Of a stretch of DNA of 64,000 nt, positions 17,128 to 24,562 are shown piece by piece. Where the stretch lies: assembly GCF_003008595.1 (NCBI RefSeq), contig NZ_CP027669.1:3596001-3660000 (forward strand). The letters are read 5' to 3'. Both the position numbers and the translations under genes were made by a program. This DNA is from Simplicispira suum (lineage in GTDB: Bacteria; Pseudomonadota; Gammaproteobacteria; Burkholderiales; Burkholderiaceae_C). Every line of letters starts with the position of its first letter. Within the stretch, counting starts at the first letter, position 1. The notes under the pieces are model-generated. The model had not been told where the DNA came from, did not search any database, and saw only the letters and a list, made by a program, of their open reading frames with translations.

Positions 17128-17897
17128 CGCGCGACCCCTGCAAACGCCGATGCCGGCGCGGCGTGTTCGTGCTGCTGCTCGGCGTGGCCACCAGTGCCGT
17201 GCCGGCGCCGGTGCGCGTTGGCGACTTTGCGGCAGGCAGTGACGCGCTGCCCGCGCCCTGGAAGGTGGTGCAACTCGACGAGCGTGTGCCCGCTACGCGC
17301 TACCGCACGCTGCAGTGGGACGGGCGCGCCGCCATCGAAGCCCGCGCCGATGCCAGCATGGCGCTGCTGGCGCGGCCACTCACCGTTGACTTGCAGGCCA
17401 CGCCCGTCCTGTGCTGGTTGTGGCGCGTGGACGACGTGCTGAAGCAGGCCGATCTGAGCCGCAAGGCGGGCGACGACTATGCAGCTCGGGTGTACGTGAC
17501 GTTCTCCTTGCCGCCGGAGTCGCTGAGCGCGGGCTTGCGCTTCAAGCTGGCCCTTGGGCGCAGCCTGTATGGGGAGCTGGTGCCAGATGCGGCGGTTAAT
17601 TACGTCTGGGACAACCGGCACCCGATCGGCACGCGTGCCTTCAACGCCTATACCGACCGCGCCGCCATGGTGGTGCAGCGCTCGGGCAATGCGCAGGCGG
17701 GCCGCTGGGTCAGCGAGCGCGTCAACGTGCTCGCCGATGCCACGCAAGCCTTTGGCAAGCTGCCTTTCAGGGCCAGCTTGCTGGCCGTGGCGTCCGACAC
17801 CGACAACACGGGCGAGCAGGCGCGCGCTGGCTTCGCGGAGCTGCATTTTGTGGCTGCCGAGGAACAGTGCCAGTTCTCGGGCCCGCCTGTGCAGTGA
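17124..17897 (+). CDS. DUF3047 exported protein
   Basis: This 257-residue protein has an N-terminal signal-like stretch (VFVLLLGVATSAVPAPVRVG) and DUF3047 features: FAAGSDALPAPWKVVQLDE, LCWLWRVDDVLKQADL, DDYAARVYVTFSLP and YVWDNRHPIG. It is probably a periplasmic beta-sandwich protein. Function is unknown. It is embedded in the arsenosugar-like run with a 4-bp overlap, which argues for a shared pathway. Confidence 0.8.
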   Translation: MTRDPCKRRCRRGVFVLLLGVATSAVPAPVRVGDFAAGSDALPAPWKVVQLDERVPATRYRTLQWDGRAAIEARADASMALLARPLTVDLQATPVLCWLWRVDDVLKQADLSRKAGDDYAARVYVTFSLPPESLSAGLRFKLALGRSLYGELVPDAAVNYVWDNRHPIGTRAFNAYTDRAAMVVQRSGNAQAGRWVSERVNVLADATQAFGKLPFRASLLAVASDTDNTGEQARAGFAELHFVAAEEQCQFSGPPVQ

Positions 17898-17991
17898 ACA
17901 GCAGCGCGGGCGTGTAAGAACCGAGCCTCGGCGAACGACCAATGGGGAAAGTCATTTCCCGCATTCGCGTCATTCGCCAGGAGCGCTCCCC

Positions 17992-18852
17992 ATGCAACTC
18001 GATCGCCGTACCTTTGCCCTGTTGGCCGTCCTGACGCTGGCGGGTGTGGCACAGGCACAGCAAACCCCGCTGCAATTCGGAGTGGGCCTGTTCCAGCCTG
18101 ACAAGGAAAAGAACGACGCCACCTACCAACCCTTGGCCGATTACCTGGCACGCCAGCTCCAGCGCCCGGTGCAGTTGCGCACCGTGGACAGTTGGGAGGG
18201 CCTGGCCAAATCGCTGGCCAACGGCGAAACCGACATGGCCCTCATGGGGCCCTGGGGCTATGTGCTGGCCAACAATGAGGCCGGTGCCGAGGTGGTTTCC
18301 ACCATTCTTTACGGCGGCAAGCCCGAGTACTACGCCATCATCGTCACGCACCCGAATTCCGGCATCCACACCCTGGCCGACCTCAAGGGCAAGACCTTCG
18401 CCTTCGGCGACAAGGGTTCTACCTCGGGGTACCTGATTCCGAGCCACCGCTTCATGACGCTGGGCATCCACCCCGATCGCTATTTCAGCAAGGTGCTGTA
18501 CACCAAGCACCAGGCCATCGAGACCCAGGTCACGCAAGGCGTGCTGGACGCCGGCGCCGACTACAACCGCAACGCCATGATCGAGCAGGGGTTGATCAAG
18601 GCCGAGCAGTCAAAAATCATCTGGCAGTCGGCACCGCTGCCCAACGATGCCTTTGTGGTCAGCAAGGCCCTGGCGACCGACAAGGCCTTTGTCGCCCGGC
18701 TGCAGACCGCGCTGGCCGGCGTCGGTGCGGCGCTCGCATCGCAGCCCAAGCTGCTGCCCGCCCATTACACCGGCTTTGTGACGCGTGACAACACGTTCTA
18801 CAAGCCCATCCGCGACGCCGGTTTGGCGACCGGAAATCTGCGGGCGAAGTGA
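17992..18852 (+). CDS. phnD: PhnD-family phosphate/phosphite/phosphonate binding protein
   Basis: This 286-residue periplasmic binding protein has a signal peptide (MQLDRRTFALLAVLTLAGVA, cleaved near AQA-QQ). Family signatures are PLADYLARQLQRPVQLRTVD, GETDMALMGPWGYVLANN and FAFGDKGSTSGYLIPSHRF. It should deliver an oxyanion (phosphonate, phosphite or a related arsenic compound) to PhnE/PhnC encoded downstream. The start at 17992 gives an intact signal peptide. Confidence 0.88.
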   Translation: MQLDRRTFALLAVLTLAGVAQAQQTPLQFGVGLFQPDKEKNDATYQPLADYLARQLQRPVQLRTVDSWEGLAKSLANGETDMALMGPWGYVLANNEAGAEVVSTILYGGKPEYYAIIVTHPNSGIHTLADLKGKTFAFGDKGSTSGYLIPSHRFMTLGIHPDRYFSKVLYTKHQAIETQVTQGVLDAGADYNRNAMIEQGLIKAEQSKIIWQSAPLPNDAFVVSKALATDKAFVARLQTALAGVGAALASQPKLLPAHYTGFVTRDNTFYKPIRDAGLATGNLRAK

Positions 18853-18855
18853 TCC

Positions 18856-19752
18856 ATGGCAATGGCGCCGTTTTCCTCTTTCGCAAGCACGGGCGGTCTG
18901 AGCGGGCGGTTGCGCTTTCTGGGCCTGGCACTGCTCTACAGCCTGCTGGTTGTCGCTTGCTTGTGGTCCTTGGGCGCAGAAGGCGATCTGTCCTTGGGCC
19001 GCAACCCATTGGCCAATCTGGCCAAGACGGTCACCGAATTCGCCCACCCCAGTTTTCTGGATGTCTGGTTCGGCGATACCAAGCTCGAATACCGCAGTGA
19101 CGACGGTACTGTGCTGCGGGTGGAAAACCGCCAACTGGTGGAGGCCGACTATCTGGCAGGCCTGGCCCGCGCCACCTGGGCGACCATCCGCATTGCCACC
19201 CTGGGTTCCCTCCTGGGCGCGCTGCTCGCGCTTCCGCTGGCCATGTTGACGGCGCGCAACCTTGGCGCGCCACGCCCGCTTGCGCTGGCGGCCAAGGCGG
19301 TGCTGGACGTGATGCGTTCCATCCACACCCTGGTGTTCGGCCTGGTGCTGGTGGGCATCGTGGGCCTGGGCCCAACGGCGGGCATTCTGGCCATCGGCCT
19401 GCATTCCATGGGCACCTACGGCAAGCTGTTTGCCGAGGCGGTGGAGTCGCTGAACATGCCTGCCATCCATGCGGTGCAGAGCGTCGGAGCCAGCCGCACG
19501 CAGGTCTTCTTCAATGCGGTGTGGCCTGCGGTGCTGCCGCAGTTCGTCTCCAGCCATCTCTACATCTGGGAGTTCAACATCCGCGATTCGACCATCCTGG
19601 GCATCATCGGCGCCGGGGGCCTGGGCCTGCTGATTTCGGAGGCTACGTCGCTGTTCCAGTGGGGCCGCCTGGCCACGGTGCTGCTGGTGGTGATCGTCCT
19701 GGTGGGCTCGTTTGACGCCATGAGTCGGCGCATCCGCAAAGCACTGTCATGA
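18856..19752 (+). CDS. phnE: PhnE-family ABC transporter permease
   Basis: This 298-residue membrane protein has a large periplasmic loop between the first and second segments (about residues 40-95) and the permease coupling loop HAVQSVGASRTQVFFNAVWP. It lies 3 bp after phnD and overlaps phnC by 4 bp. It forms the channel of the PhnDEC-type importer. Confidence 0.88.
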   Translation: MAMAPFSSFASTGGLSGRLRFLGLALLYSLLVVACLWSLGAEGDLSLGRNPLANLAKTVTEFAHPSFLDVWFGDTKLEYRSDDGTVLRVENRQLVEADYLAGLARATWATIRIATLGSLLGALLALPLAMLTARNLGAPRPLALAAKAVLDVMRSIHTLVFGLVLVGIVGLGPTAGILAIGLHSMGTYGKLFAEAVESLNMPAIHAVQSVGASRTQVFFNAVWPAVLPQFVSSHLYIWEFNIRDSTILGIIGAGGLGLLISEATSLFQWGRLATVLLVVIVLVGSFDAMSRRIRKALS

Positions 19753-20564
19753 GCACGCCCTGCATCGTCCTCAACAATGTCTGCTGCCAGATCGGTGGGC
19801 AGACCCAGCTCGACATTCCCGCGCTGACGGTGCTGCAGGGCGAGCGGGTGGCGGTCATTGGCCACAACGGGGCCGGCAAGTCGACTCTGTTCAAGGTGCT
19901 GACCGGGTTCGTGCAGCCCACCCACGGCGAGGTCCAGGTGCTCGGCCGATCCCTCGGCGCATCGCTCGATACCCGCCAATGGCGCCTGCTGCGGCGCGAG
20001 ATCGGGCAGGTCATGCAGGGCCTGCATCTGGTGGGGCGCTTGTCCGCGCTCCACAACGTATTGATTGGCGCCCTCGGCCGGGTCGGCGGCTGGCGCAGCT
20101 GGACGTGTTTTTTCCCGGCCGCCGAGATACAGCGGGCCGAGGCCGCGTTGCAGCAGGTGGGCATGCTGGCCCGCGCCGCCATCCGGACCGACCAGCTCTC
20201 CGGCGGCGAGAACCAAAAAGTCGGCGTCGCCCGCATGCTGATGCAGGGCCCGCGCCTGATCCTGGCCGACGAGCCCACTGCCGCGCTCGACCCGACCGCT
20301 GCGGCCGAGGTCTGTCAGCTGCTGGTGGCTGCCGCTGCTGGCGCGACGCTGTTGACGGTGGTCCACAACCCTGCCTTGCTGCCGGTGCTCGCCGACCGTG
20401 TAATCGGATTGCGCCAGGGCAGGGTGGTCTTTGATCTGTCGGTGTCCGAGGTGGGCGACCGGCAGCTGGTCGACCTGTACCGTCCGCTTGGCAGCGGATT
20501 CACCCCGCATTGGCAGGTGGCGCTGCCGGTTCCCCTGCCTCACGAACAGGGGCATTCCACATGA
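19749..20564 (+). CDS. phnC: PhnC-family ABC transporter ATPase
   Basis: This 271-residue ATPase has Walker A G38-T46 (GHNGAGKST), signature LSGGENQKVGVARML and Walker B LILADEPTAALDP. Phosphonate-type ATPases share the insertion-bearing middle region seen here (CFFPAAEIQRAEAALQQVGM). Start and stop overlap both neighbours, so expression is coupled. Confidence 0.9.
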   Translation: MSTPCIVLNNVCCQIGGQTQLDIPALTVLQGERVAVIGHNGAGKSTLFKVLTGFVQPTHGEVQVLGRSLGASLDTRQWRLLRREIGQVMQGLHLVGRLSALHNVLIGALGRVGGWRSWTCFFPAAEIQRAEAALQQVGMLARAAIRTDQLSGGENQKVGVARMLMQGPRLILADEPTAALDPTAAAEVCQLLVAAAAGATLLTVVHNPALLPVLADRVIGLRQGRVVFDLSVSEVGDRQLVDLYRPLGSGFTPHWQVALPVPLPHEQGHST

Positions 20565-21475
20565 TCGAACAGGCGGCCAGTCTGGCTGGCCGAAGCTGCC
20601 CCTTGCGTTACCGCTATGGTCCGCAGGCCATCGCGGCGGCGCCGCAGCGTGTTGCCGACACGCTGTACGTCATCGGCGGGCTCTACGGCAATCTGCCGGC
20701 GCTGGATGCCATCGAGCAAATGGCAGCCAGAGAGGCCGGCCCGGTCACGCTGTGCTTCAACGGCGACTTCGACTGGTTCAATGTCGACGACGCCGGCTTT
20801 CGCGCCCTCAACCAGCGCGTGCTTCAGCATGAGGCCATCGCCGGCAACGTGGAGGCCGAGCTGGCGGCCGACGGCGACGCTGCCGATTGTGGTTGTGCTT
20901 ACCCGGATCAGGTCGACGCGGCCGTGGTGGAGCGCTCGAACCGCATCCATGCACGCCTCAAGGCCACGGCGCAGCGCCACGCAGAGCTGACGGCGCGGCT
21001 GGACAGCTTGCCGCTGTTCGCACGCTATGACGTGGGGCACTGCCGCGTGGCGGTGGTGCATGGCGATGCCGAGTCGCTGGCGGGGTGGCGTTTCGGCGTC
21101 GATGACATCGACAAGCCCGACCACGCCGAGTGGCTGCAGCGCGCATTCGAAGACGCGCAGGTCGATGTTTTCGCCTCCACGCACACCTGCGAGCCGGTGC
21201 TCAAGCGCTTGCTAGTCAAAGGTAGCTGCGCCGCAGTCATCAACAATGGCGCCGCCGGCATGCCCAACGCGGGCGGCAAGTACCCGGGCCTGATTACGCG
21301 CATTGGCTTGGCGCCGTCGCCGCACCCGGTGGCCTACGGCACGCAGATTGCCGGAGTTTTTGTTGATGCGCTGCCAGTTGCTTGTGACCAAGAGCGTTGG
21401 ACGCGGATGTTTCTTGCAAACTGGCCCGAACAATCCGACGCGCACGTGTCATATTTTTCGAGAATCGAAGGATAG
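20561..21475 (+). CDS. Divergent calcineurin-like metallophosphoesterase
   Basis: This 304-residue protein has the order of metallophosphoesterase motifs but with altered residues: GGLYGN where DxHGN is usual, NGDFDWFN (GDxxD-like), GNVEAEL where GNH(D/E) is usual, VVHGD, and STHTCEP plus INNGAAGMPN at the end. Several metal ligands of the canonical site therefore seem replaced. It is the last gene of the arsenosugar/PhnDEC run and overlaps phnC by 4 bp. Either it is a specialised hydrolase with a changed metal site or a binding protein. Confidence 0.7.
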   Translation: MIEQAASLAGRSCPLRYRYGPQAIAAAPQRVADTLYVIGGLYGNLPALDAIEQMAAREAGPVTLCFNGDFDWFNVDDAGFRALNQRVLQHEAIAGNVEAELAADGDAADCGCAYPDQVDAAVVERSNRIHARLKATAQRHAELTARLDSLPLFARYDVGHCRVAVVHGDAESLAGWRFGVDDIDKPDHAEWLQRAFEDAQVDVFASTHTCEPVLKRLLVKGSCAAVINNGAAGMPNAGGKYPGLITRIGLAPSPHPVAYGTQIAGVFVDALPVACDQERWTRMFLANWPEQSDAHVSYFSRIEG

Positions 21476-21563
21476 TGGGGCCTTCAAGAAGATGTACTGT
21501 GAATGGCCGCGATCAATGAAGCCAACTCAAAGCTTGAGGTGCTCTTGGCTGCAGGTTCTTTAT

Positions 21564-21591
21564 AGTTAACATAATATACATCGTGTCTACT
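21564..21591. other. attL: dif-like XerCD recombination site
   Basis: The site reads AGTTAACATAA (XerD arm), TATACA (spacer), TCGTGTCTACT (XerC arm). The run TTAACATAATATACAT is identical to the E. coli dif site over 16 nt (reverse orientation), with a diverged XerC arm. It marks the left end of the provirus; the XerD arm is on the host side. The same spacer and the following TCGT recur at the right end (32952-32961). Confidence 0.8.
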
Positions 21592-21674
21592 GCCTGGGGC
21601 TTGTTGTTCGTCATCCTGGCTGCGCTTGCCATGCGGTTTGATAGCGGCTTTTTGCCCCTGTTCGCGCCGCAGCC

Positions 21675-22052
21675 ATGAAGTATCTAGCCCCCCGTCATTT
21701 GCCCACACTGGGCCAGTTGTTGCCCGACCTGGGCAACCCTTCGCCACGGGAGATTGCGCGCTATCTTGACGTCACAGAGCGCACTGTTTATTCATGGCGC
21801 GCGGCCGGCATCGCTCCGAAGGCTGCGACCCTGGCGCTTTTTTGGGAATCTAGTTACGGGCTGTCAGCGCTCGATGCCGAGCTTTTCAACACCGCGCAGG
21901 TGCACAGATGCCTGAGTGAATCACTCGGGAATGAAGTCAAAAACCTACAGTCGCGGATTGCCAGACTCGAAAAAACGGGGCAATTCGGCTGTGCGAATGC
22001 CCCTTTTATGCGACCGATCAACGTTATGCTGCTGGACTCTCAACGAGCCTAG
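21675..22052 (+). CDS. Phage helix-turn-helix regulator (DUF3653-like)
   Basis: This 125-residue protein has an N-terminal HTH (PSPREIARYLDVTERTVYSW) followed by LALFWESSYGLSALDAEL, the pattern of small regulators in Xanthomonas-type phages. A predicted coiled segment (NEVKNLQSRIARLEKTGQF) follows. In the integrated state it is cut off from upstream phage sequence by attL. In the circular genome its ATG overlaps (ATGA) the stop of the regulator ORF that crosses the att site, so the two would be translationally coupled. It is probably a repressor or early regulator. Confidence 0.75.
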   Translation: MKYLAPRHLPTLGQLLPDLGNPSPREIARYLDVTERTVYSWRAAGIAPKAATLALFWESSYGLSALDAELFNTAQVHRCLSESLGNEVKNLQSRIARLEKTGQFGCANAPFMRPINVMLLDSQRA

Positions 22053-22059
22053 CAAAGTC

Positions 22060-22368
22060 ATGACGGCCCCCACCTACGACCCTTCGATTATCGAGCGCTT
22101 CGCATCGCAACTCTACGAACGCGCTTCCAACATCATTTGGAAATGGGGCTGCATCGGCATGTCCTTAGGCGCCTTGATGGCCATGCTGATCATTCAAAGC
22201 TTCGGCGATCTGACCGTCCCGTGGCGTGTCGGCGTGTTTGCCGTTTCGGTTTTTGTCGGCCTTCTCGCTGGCCGCTCCATCGGCACTGACCGCGCTTTTT
22301 CCCTTTGGTTTCAGGCGCAAACAGCTCTTTGCCAAGCAGCCATCGAGAGGAACACGCGCCGGACCTAG
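22060..22368 (+). CDS. Phage membrane protein with two helices
   Basis: This 102-residue protein starts MTAPTYDPSIIERFASQLYE and has two membrane segments (about 29-48 and 57-73). The ATG at 22060 is 7 bp after the upstream HTH gene's stop; an earlier in-frame start at 21916 would overlap that gene. Its stop overlaps, on the opposite strand, the end of the polybasic peptide gene, so the early and late gene sets converge here. Function unknown. Confidence 0.65.
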   Translation: MTAPTYDPSIIERFASQLYERASNIIWKWGCIGMSLGALMAMLIIQSFGDLTVPWRVGVFAVSVFVGLLAGRSIGTDRAFSLWFQAQTALCQAAIERNTRRT

Positions 22369-22427
22369 CGGCGCTTGAAGCGCCCGTTTTTCGCGCGTGC
22401 CGGCGTCTTGCGTTTCTTGCGTGCCAT
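22365..22427 (-). CDS. Polybasic 20-residue peptide, putative genome-condensing protein
   Basis: The frame encodes only MARKKRKTPARAKNGRFKRR: 11 of 20 residues are Lys or Arg. An excellent ribosome site (GGAG, 7 nt before the ATG) sits exactly between the previous gene's TAG and this ATG, which argues for real translation despite its size. It is the last gene of the late array. By analogy with the small basic J protein of phiX174 it may neutralise packaged DNA, but this is inference. Confidence 0.6.
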   Translation of the reverse strand: MARKKRKTPARAKNGRFKRR

Positions 22428-22436
22428 GGTGGTCTC

Positions 22437-22607
22437 CTATCGGTTGGGGTTGCGGAAAAGGTCAATGCGGCGGTGCGCCGCTTCTGCTGAGGCCTGGGCT
22501 TGCGTGGCGATCACGGTCAGGCGCGCGAGGTCCGCGCGGATGGCCGCGTACACGCCCGCCGCGCCCCCAAGGGCTACCACGATCTGCAACGCAAAGTCAG
22601 GCGTCAT
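22437..22607 (-). CDS. Small phage membrane protein following the holin-like gene
   Basis: This 56-residue protein starts MTPDFALQIVVALGGAAGVY with one N-terminal membrane helix and then an amphipathic, charged helix (RLTVIATQAQASAEAAHRRI). Its ATG overlaps the stop of the holin-like gene (ATGA). Size and place fit a lysis accessory (antiholin or spanin-like) or a virion membrane peptide. Confidence 0.6.
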   Translation of the reverse strand: MTPDFALQIVVALGGAAGVYAAIRADLARLTVIATQAQASAEAAHRRIDLFRNPNR

Positions 22608-22783
22608 GGGTTCAGGTCTGCTTTTTCGCGCATGAAGATAGCAGCGAGGCCCGCAAGACCAATGCCGATCTGGCCGATGGCTTCAAGCGTGCCTGCTGGT
22701 ACGCCCAGTCCCATTGCCCCGACCATGGCAGCAATGCCGCTCCAAGTGGATGGTTCGCGCATGCGTTTGAGGATGTAGTTCAT
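22604..22783 (-). CDS. Holin-like small membrane protein
   Basis: This 59-residue protein starts MNYILKRMREPSTWSGIAAM. It has two short hydrophobic stretches separated by a turn (GLGVPAGTLEAIGQIGIGLA) and a charged end (MREKADLNP), a layout typical of small class II holins. The WSGIAAMVGAMG segment resembles holins of tailed phages. It lies downstream of the lytic transglycosylase in the same array. Confidence 0.65.
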   Translation of the reverse strand: MNYILKRMREPSTWSGIAAMVGAMGLGVPAGTLEAIGQIGIGLAGLAAIFMREKADLNP

Positions 22784-22789
22784 TTTTGT

Positions 22790-23095
22790 TCAGCTTGTAA
22801 GGTATTTTAGGAAGGTTCCGGCCGGGCAAACAAACGATGCGTCCCATGTGCGCCCTTCGGCCATGGCGCGCTCGCATTCCGTCATTTCTGTTCTTGGGAG
22901 TCCGACAGCGTCGCCGATGCCCAGCACGGCGCCCGCTCCGAGGTCAACCACGGCCGATCCGGCAGCCGCGCCCAGCCCGAGCGGCCCGAGGTCCGCAGCA
23001 GCCCGCGCGGCCCGCGTGGCAAGGTAGACGATCCCGACCGCCGCCGCCGTTGCGATGATGGCGATGTGAACGGTTTTCACAGGTTGCCATTCCAT
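22790..23095 (-). CDS. Phage virion-type membrane protein, Ala/Gly-rich
   Basis: This 101-residue protein has an N-terminal helix (KTVHIAIIATAAAVGIVYLA), a second Ala/Gly-rich hydrophobic region (GPLGLGAAAGSAVVDLGAGA) and a C-terminal tail with two cysteines. Its start overlaps the end of the preceding gene by 19 bp. It is probably embedded in the internal virion membrane; homology is not recognised. Confidence 0.6.
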   Translation of the reverse strand: MEWQPVKTVHIAIIATAAAVGIVYLATRAARAAADLGPLGLGAAAGSAVVDLGAGAVLGIGDAVGLPRTEMTECERAMAEGRTWDASFVCPAGTFLKYLTS

Positions 23096-23349
23096 GCCGG
23101 TTGCAGGCCAAGATTCGCTTGTCCGATGCGTCCAGGGTCAGCCGGGCCGCTGTTGTCGAGGTTCTGATCTGCCCACCGCGCATTGAGCAGATCGGTCCCG
23201 TCGAGTCGGTCCCAGATGGCGCCTTGGAAGTCGGTTCCGTTGATCGGTACCTCTTCGCGCCACTTGTCGGCCTCTACCTTTTGCTCGATCTTTTTTTGCG
23301 CCCAGAGGTAAAAGATGCCCCCGAACAGCGCCCACAGTTTGGCATCCAT
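23077..23349 (-). CDS. Small phage protein with N-terminal membrane helix
   Basis: This 90-residue protein starts MDAKLWALFGGIFYLWAQKK, a short hydrophobic helix, followed by a charged helix and an Asn/Asp/Gly-rich tail (GTDLLNARWADQNLDNSGPA). A Shine-Dalgarno-like GGGGG precedes the ATG. One-helix anchors with soluble tails are typical of membrane-containing virions. Confidence 0.6.
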   Translation of the reverse strand: MDAKLWALFGGIFYLWAQKKIEQKVEADKWREEVPINGTDFQGAIWDRLDGTDLLNARWADQNLDNSGPADPGRIGQANLGLQPAWNGNL

Positions 23350-23351
23350 GA

Positions 23352-23651
23352 TCAGCCCCCGAGCGCCATGTTTCCGCCGCCTGGGGACCAGATCAGTTGC
23401 CCGTTGAGGTAGTACTTTCCATCAGGGCCGATGGCGGTTCCGTCGCTGTAGTAGCTCCAACCCCAGCCGATCTGGCCTGGCAAGGCGGTATTGTTGATTT
23501 CGGTTACTGGCGCGTTCCCGTAGTTGTTCAGCGCGCCAGCGGTGCCGCTGCCGTTGGGTGGGCGCACTGCGGCCCCCGGCTTGACCATCTTGGCGATCAG
23601 GTACAGGCCCACGCCTGCGGCCGCGAGAATCACAATCGTGTCATTGTTCAT
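23352..23651 (-). CDS. Small phage protein with N-terminal membrane helix and Gly/Tyr/Trp-rich tail
   Basis: This 99-residue protein starts MNNDTIVILAAAGVGLYLIA (membrane helix). The tail contains GQIGWGWSYYSDGTAIGPDG and ends NMALGG. Its ATG overlaps the stop of the preceding gene (ATGA). The repeated organisation with the two neighbours suggests a set of virion membrane anchors derived by duplication of the helix module. Confidence 0.6.
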   Translation of the reverse strand: MNNDTIVILAAAGVGLYLIAKMVKPGAAVRPPNGSGTAGALNNYGNAPVTEINNTALPGQIGWGWSYYSDGTAIGPDGKYYLNGQLIWSPGGGNMALGG

Positions 23652-23950
23652 TTGAGGTATCCCGTGATCGGGTCTCCAAGTGGGTTATCGGTGTTGCGTG
23701 GCTTGAGGTAGCTGTAGGGCCAGTTGGCCTCTTCCCATGAAGTCTGATCGTGCTCCGGGACCGGAACGGCAATCGGCCCCAAGTCGCCGCCGCTGCCACC
23801 GCCGCCGCCGCCGCTGGTGCCGCCGCTGGTGCCCGCCCCTGCCGGGTTGGCTGGCAGGCCTGCGGCCGGCGCGCTGGCCGCTGGTTTGCGCGTCAGGACG
23901 TAGGCCACCACGCCCACGGCCGCGAGAATCAGGATTTCGTGCTTTTCCAT
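23648..23950 (-). CDS. Small phage protein with N-terminal membrane helix and poly-Gly linker
   Basis: This 100-residue protein has a membrane helix (ILILAAVGVVAYVLTRKPAA), an Ala/Pro linker and a run of Gly/Ser/Thr (about residues 40-55), then a short folded tail ending DNPLGDPITGYLK. A linker of this type could let a domain protrude from the virion membrane to the capsid. AAAGG precedes the ATG, 9 bp after the transglycosylase stop. Confidence 0.6.
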   Translation of the reverse strand: MEKHEILILAAVGVVAYVLTRKPAASAPAAGLPANPAGAGTSGGTSGGGGGGSGGDLGPIAVPVPEHDQTSWEEANWPYSYLKPRNTDNPLGDPITGYLK

Positions 23951-23959
23951 GGCGCGCCT

Positions 23960-24562
23960 TTAGGTGTAGCTGGTGCCGTTGGCCGCGTTGACGTCCGCGA
24001 GTATTTGGCGGTAGTAGTTGCGGGTTTCGGTGGGCGCAGCGTCCAGGCCGCGCCGTTGGACGTTGCCCATGCCCCAGTTGTAGGCCGCGAGCGCCTCAGA
24101 CCAGTTACCAAACATGCCGTACAGGCGCGCAAGGTAGCGCGCGGCTGCCGGGATGGCTTGGAATGGGTCCAGGGCATTGATGCCCAGCTCGCGCGCCGTG
24201 GCCGGCATGAACTGGGCGATGCCGAGCGCGCCCGCTGGCGAGCGCACGCGGCCGGCAATGATTTCTTCGCGGTACCGGGATTCTTGCCAGAGCAGGCGCG
24301 CGAGCATGTCGCGCGGCAGGCCGTTTGCAGCCTCTGCCGCCGCGATGGCCTGCGCATATTTTTCTGGCGGGTGCCACAGTCCCAGTGCGTTGCGTGCGGT
24401 TGTCATGATTTCGTCCATGATGGTTGGTTCTTCGGTGGTGTAGGTCTGCCCGGTGTCGCTGTCGGTTGCTTCGTCGTTCGCTTGTTGGTTGCCCCACTGC
24501 ACGAGAAGCCACGCGGCCCCGAGCGTTGCGCCTGCGACGATTGCAAGCTGCTGGTGCGTCAC
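23960..24562 (-). CDS. Membrane-anchored lytic transglycosylase (virion entry/lysis enzyme)
   Basis: This 200-residue protein uses a GTG start at 24562 that overlaps the previous gene's TGA (GTGA) with GGAG 8 nt upstream; the longer frame to 24688 would overlap that gene by 130 bp. A membrane helix (5-23) precedes an SLT domain: catalytic E94 in LLWQESRYRE, GALGIAQFMP (111-120), and AAYNWG (159-164). It cleaves peptidoglycan. In PRD1-like viruses such enzymes sit on the virion membrane for entry; release at lysis is also possible. Confidence 0.88.
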   Translation of the reverse strand: MTHQQLAIVAGATLGAAWLLVQWGNQQANDEATDSDTGQTYTTEEPTIMDEIMTTARNALGLWHPPEKYAQAIAAAEAANGLPRDMLARLLWQESRYREEIIAGRVRSPAGALGIAQFMPATARELGINALDPFQAIPAAARYLARLYGMFGNWSEALAAYNWGMGNVQRRGLDAAPTETRNYYRQILADVNAANGTSYT

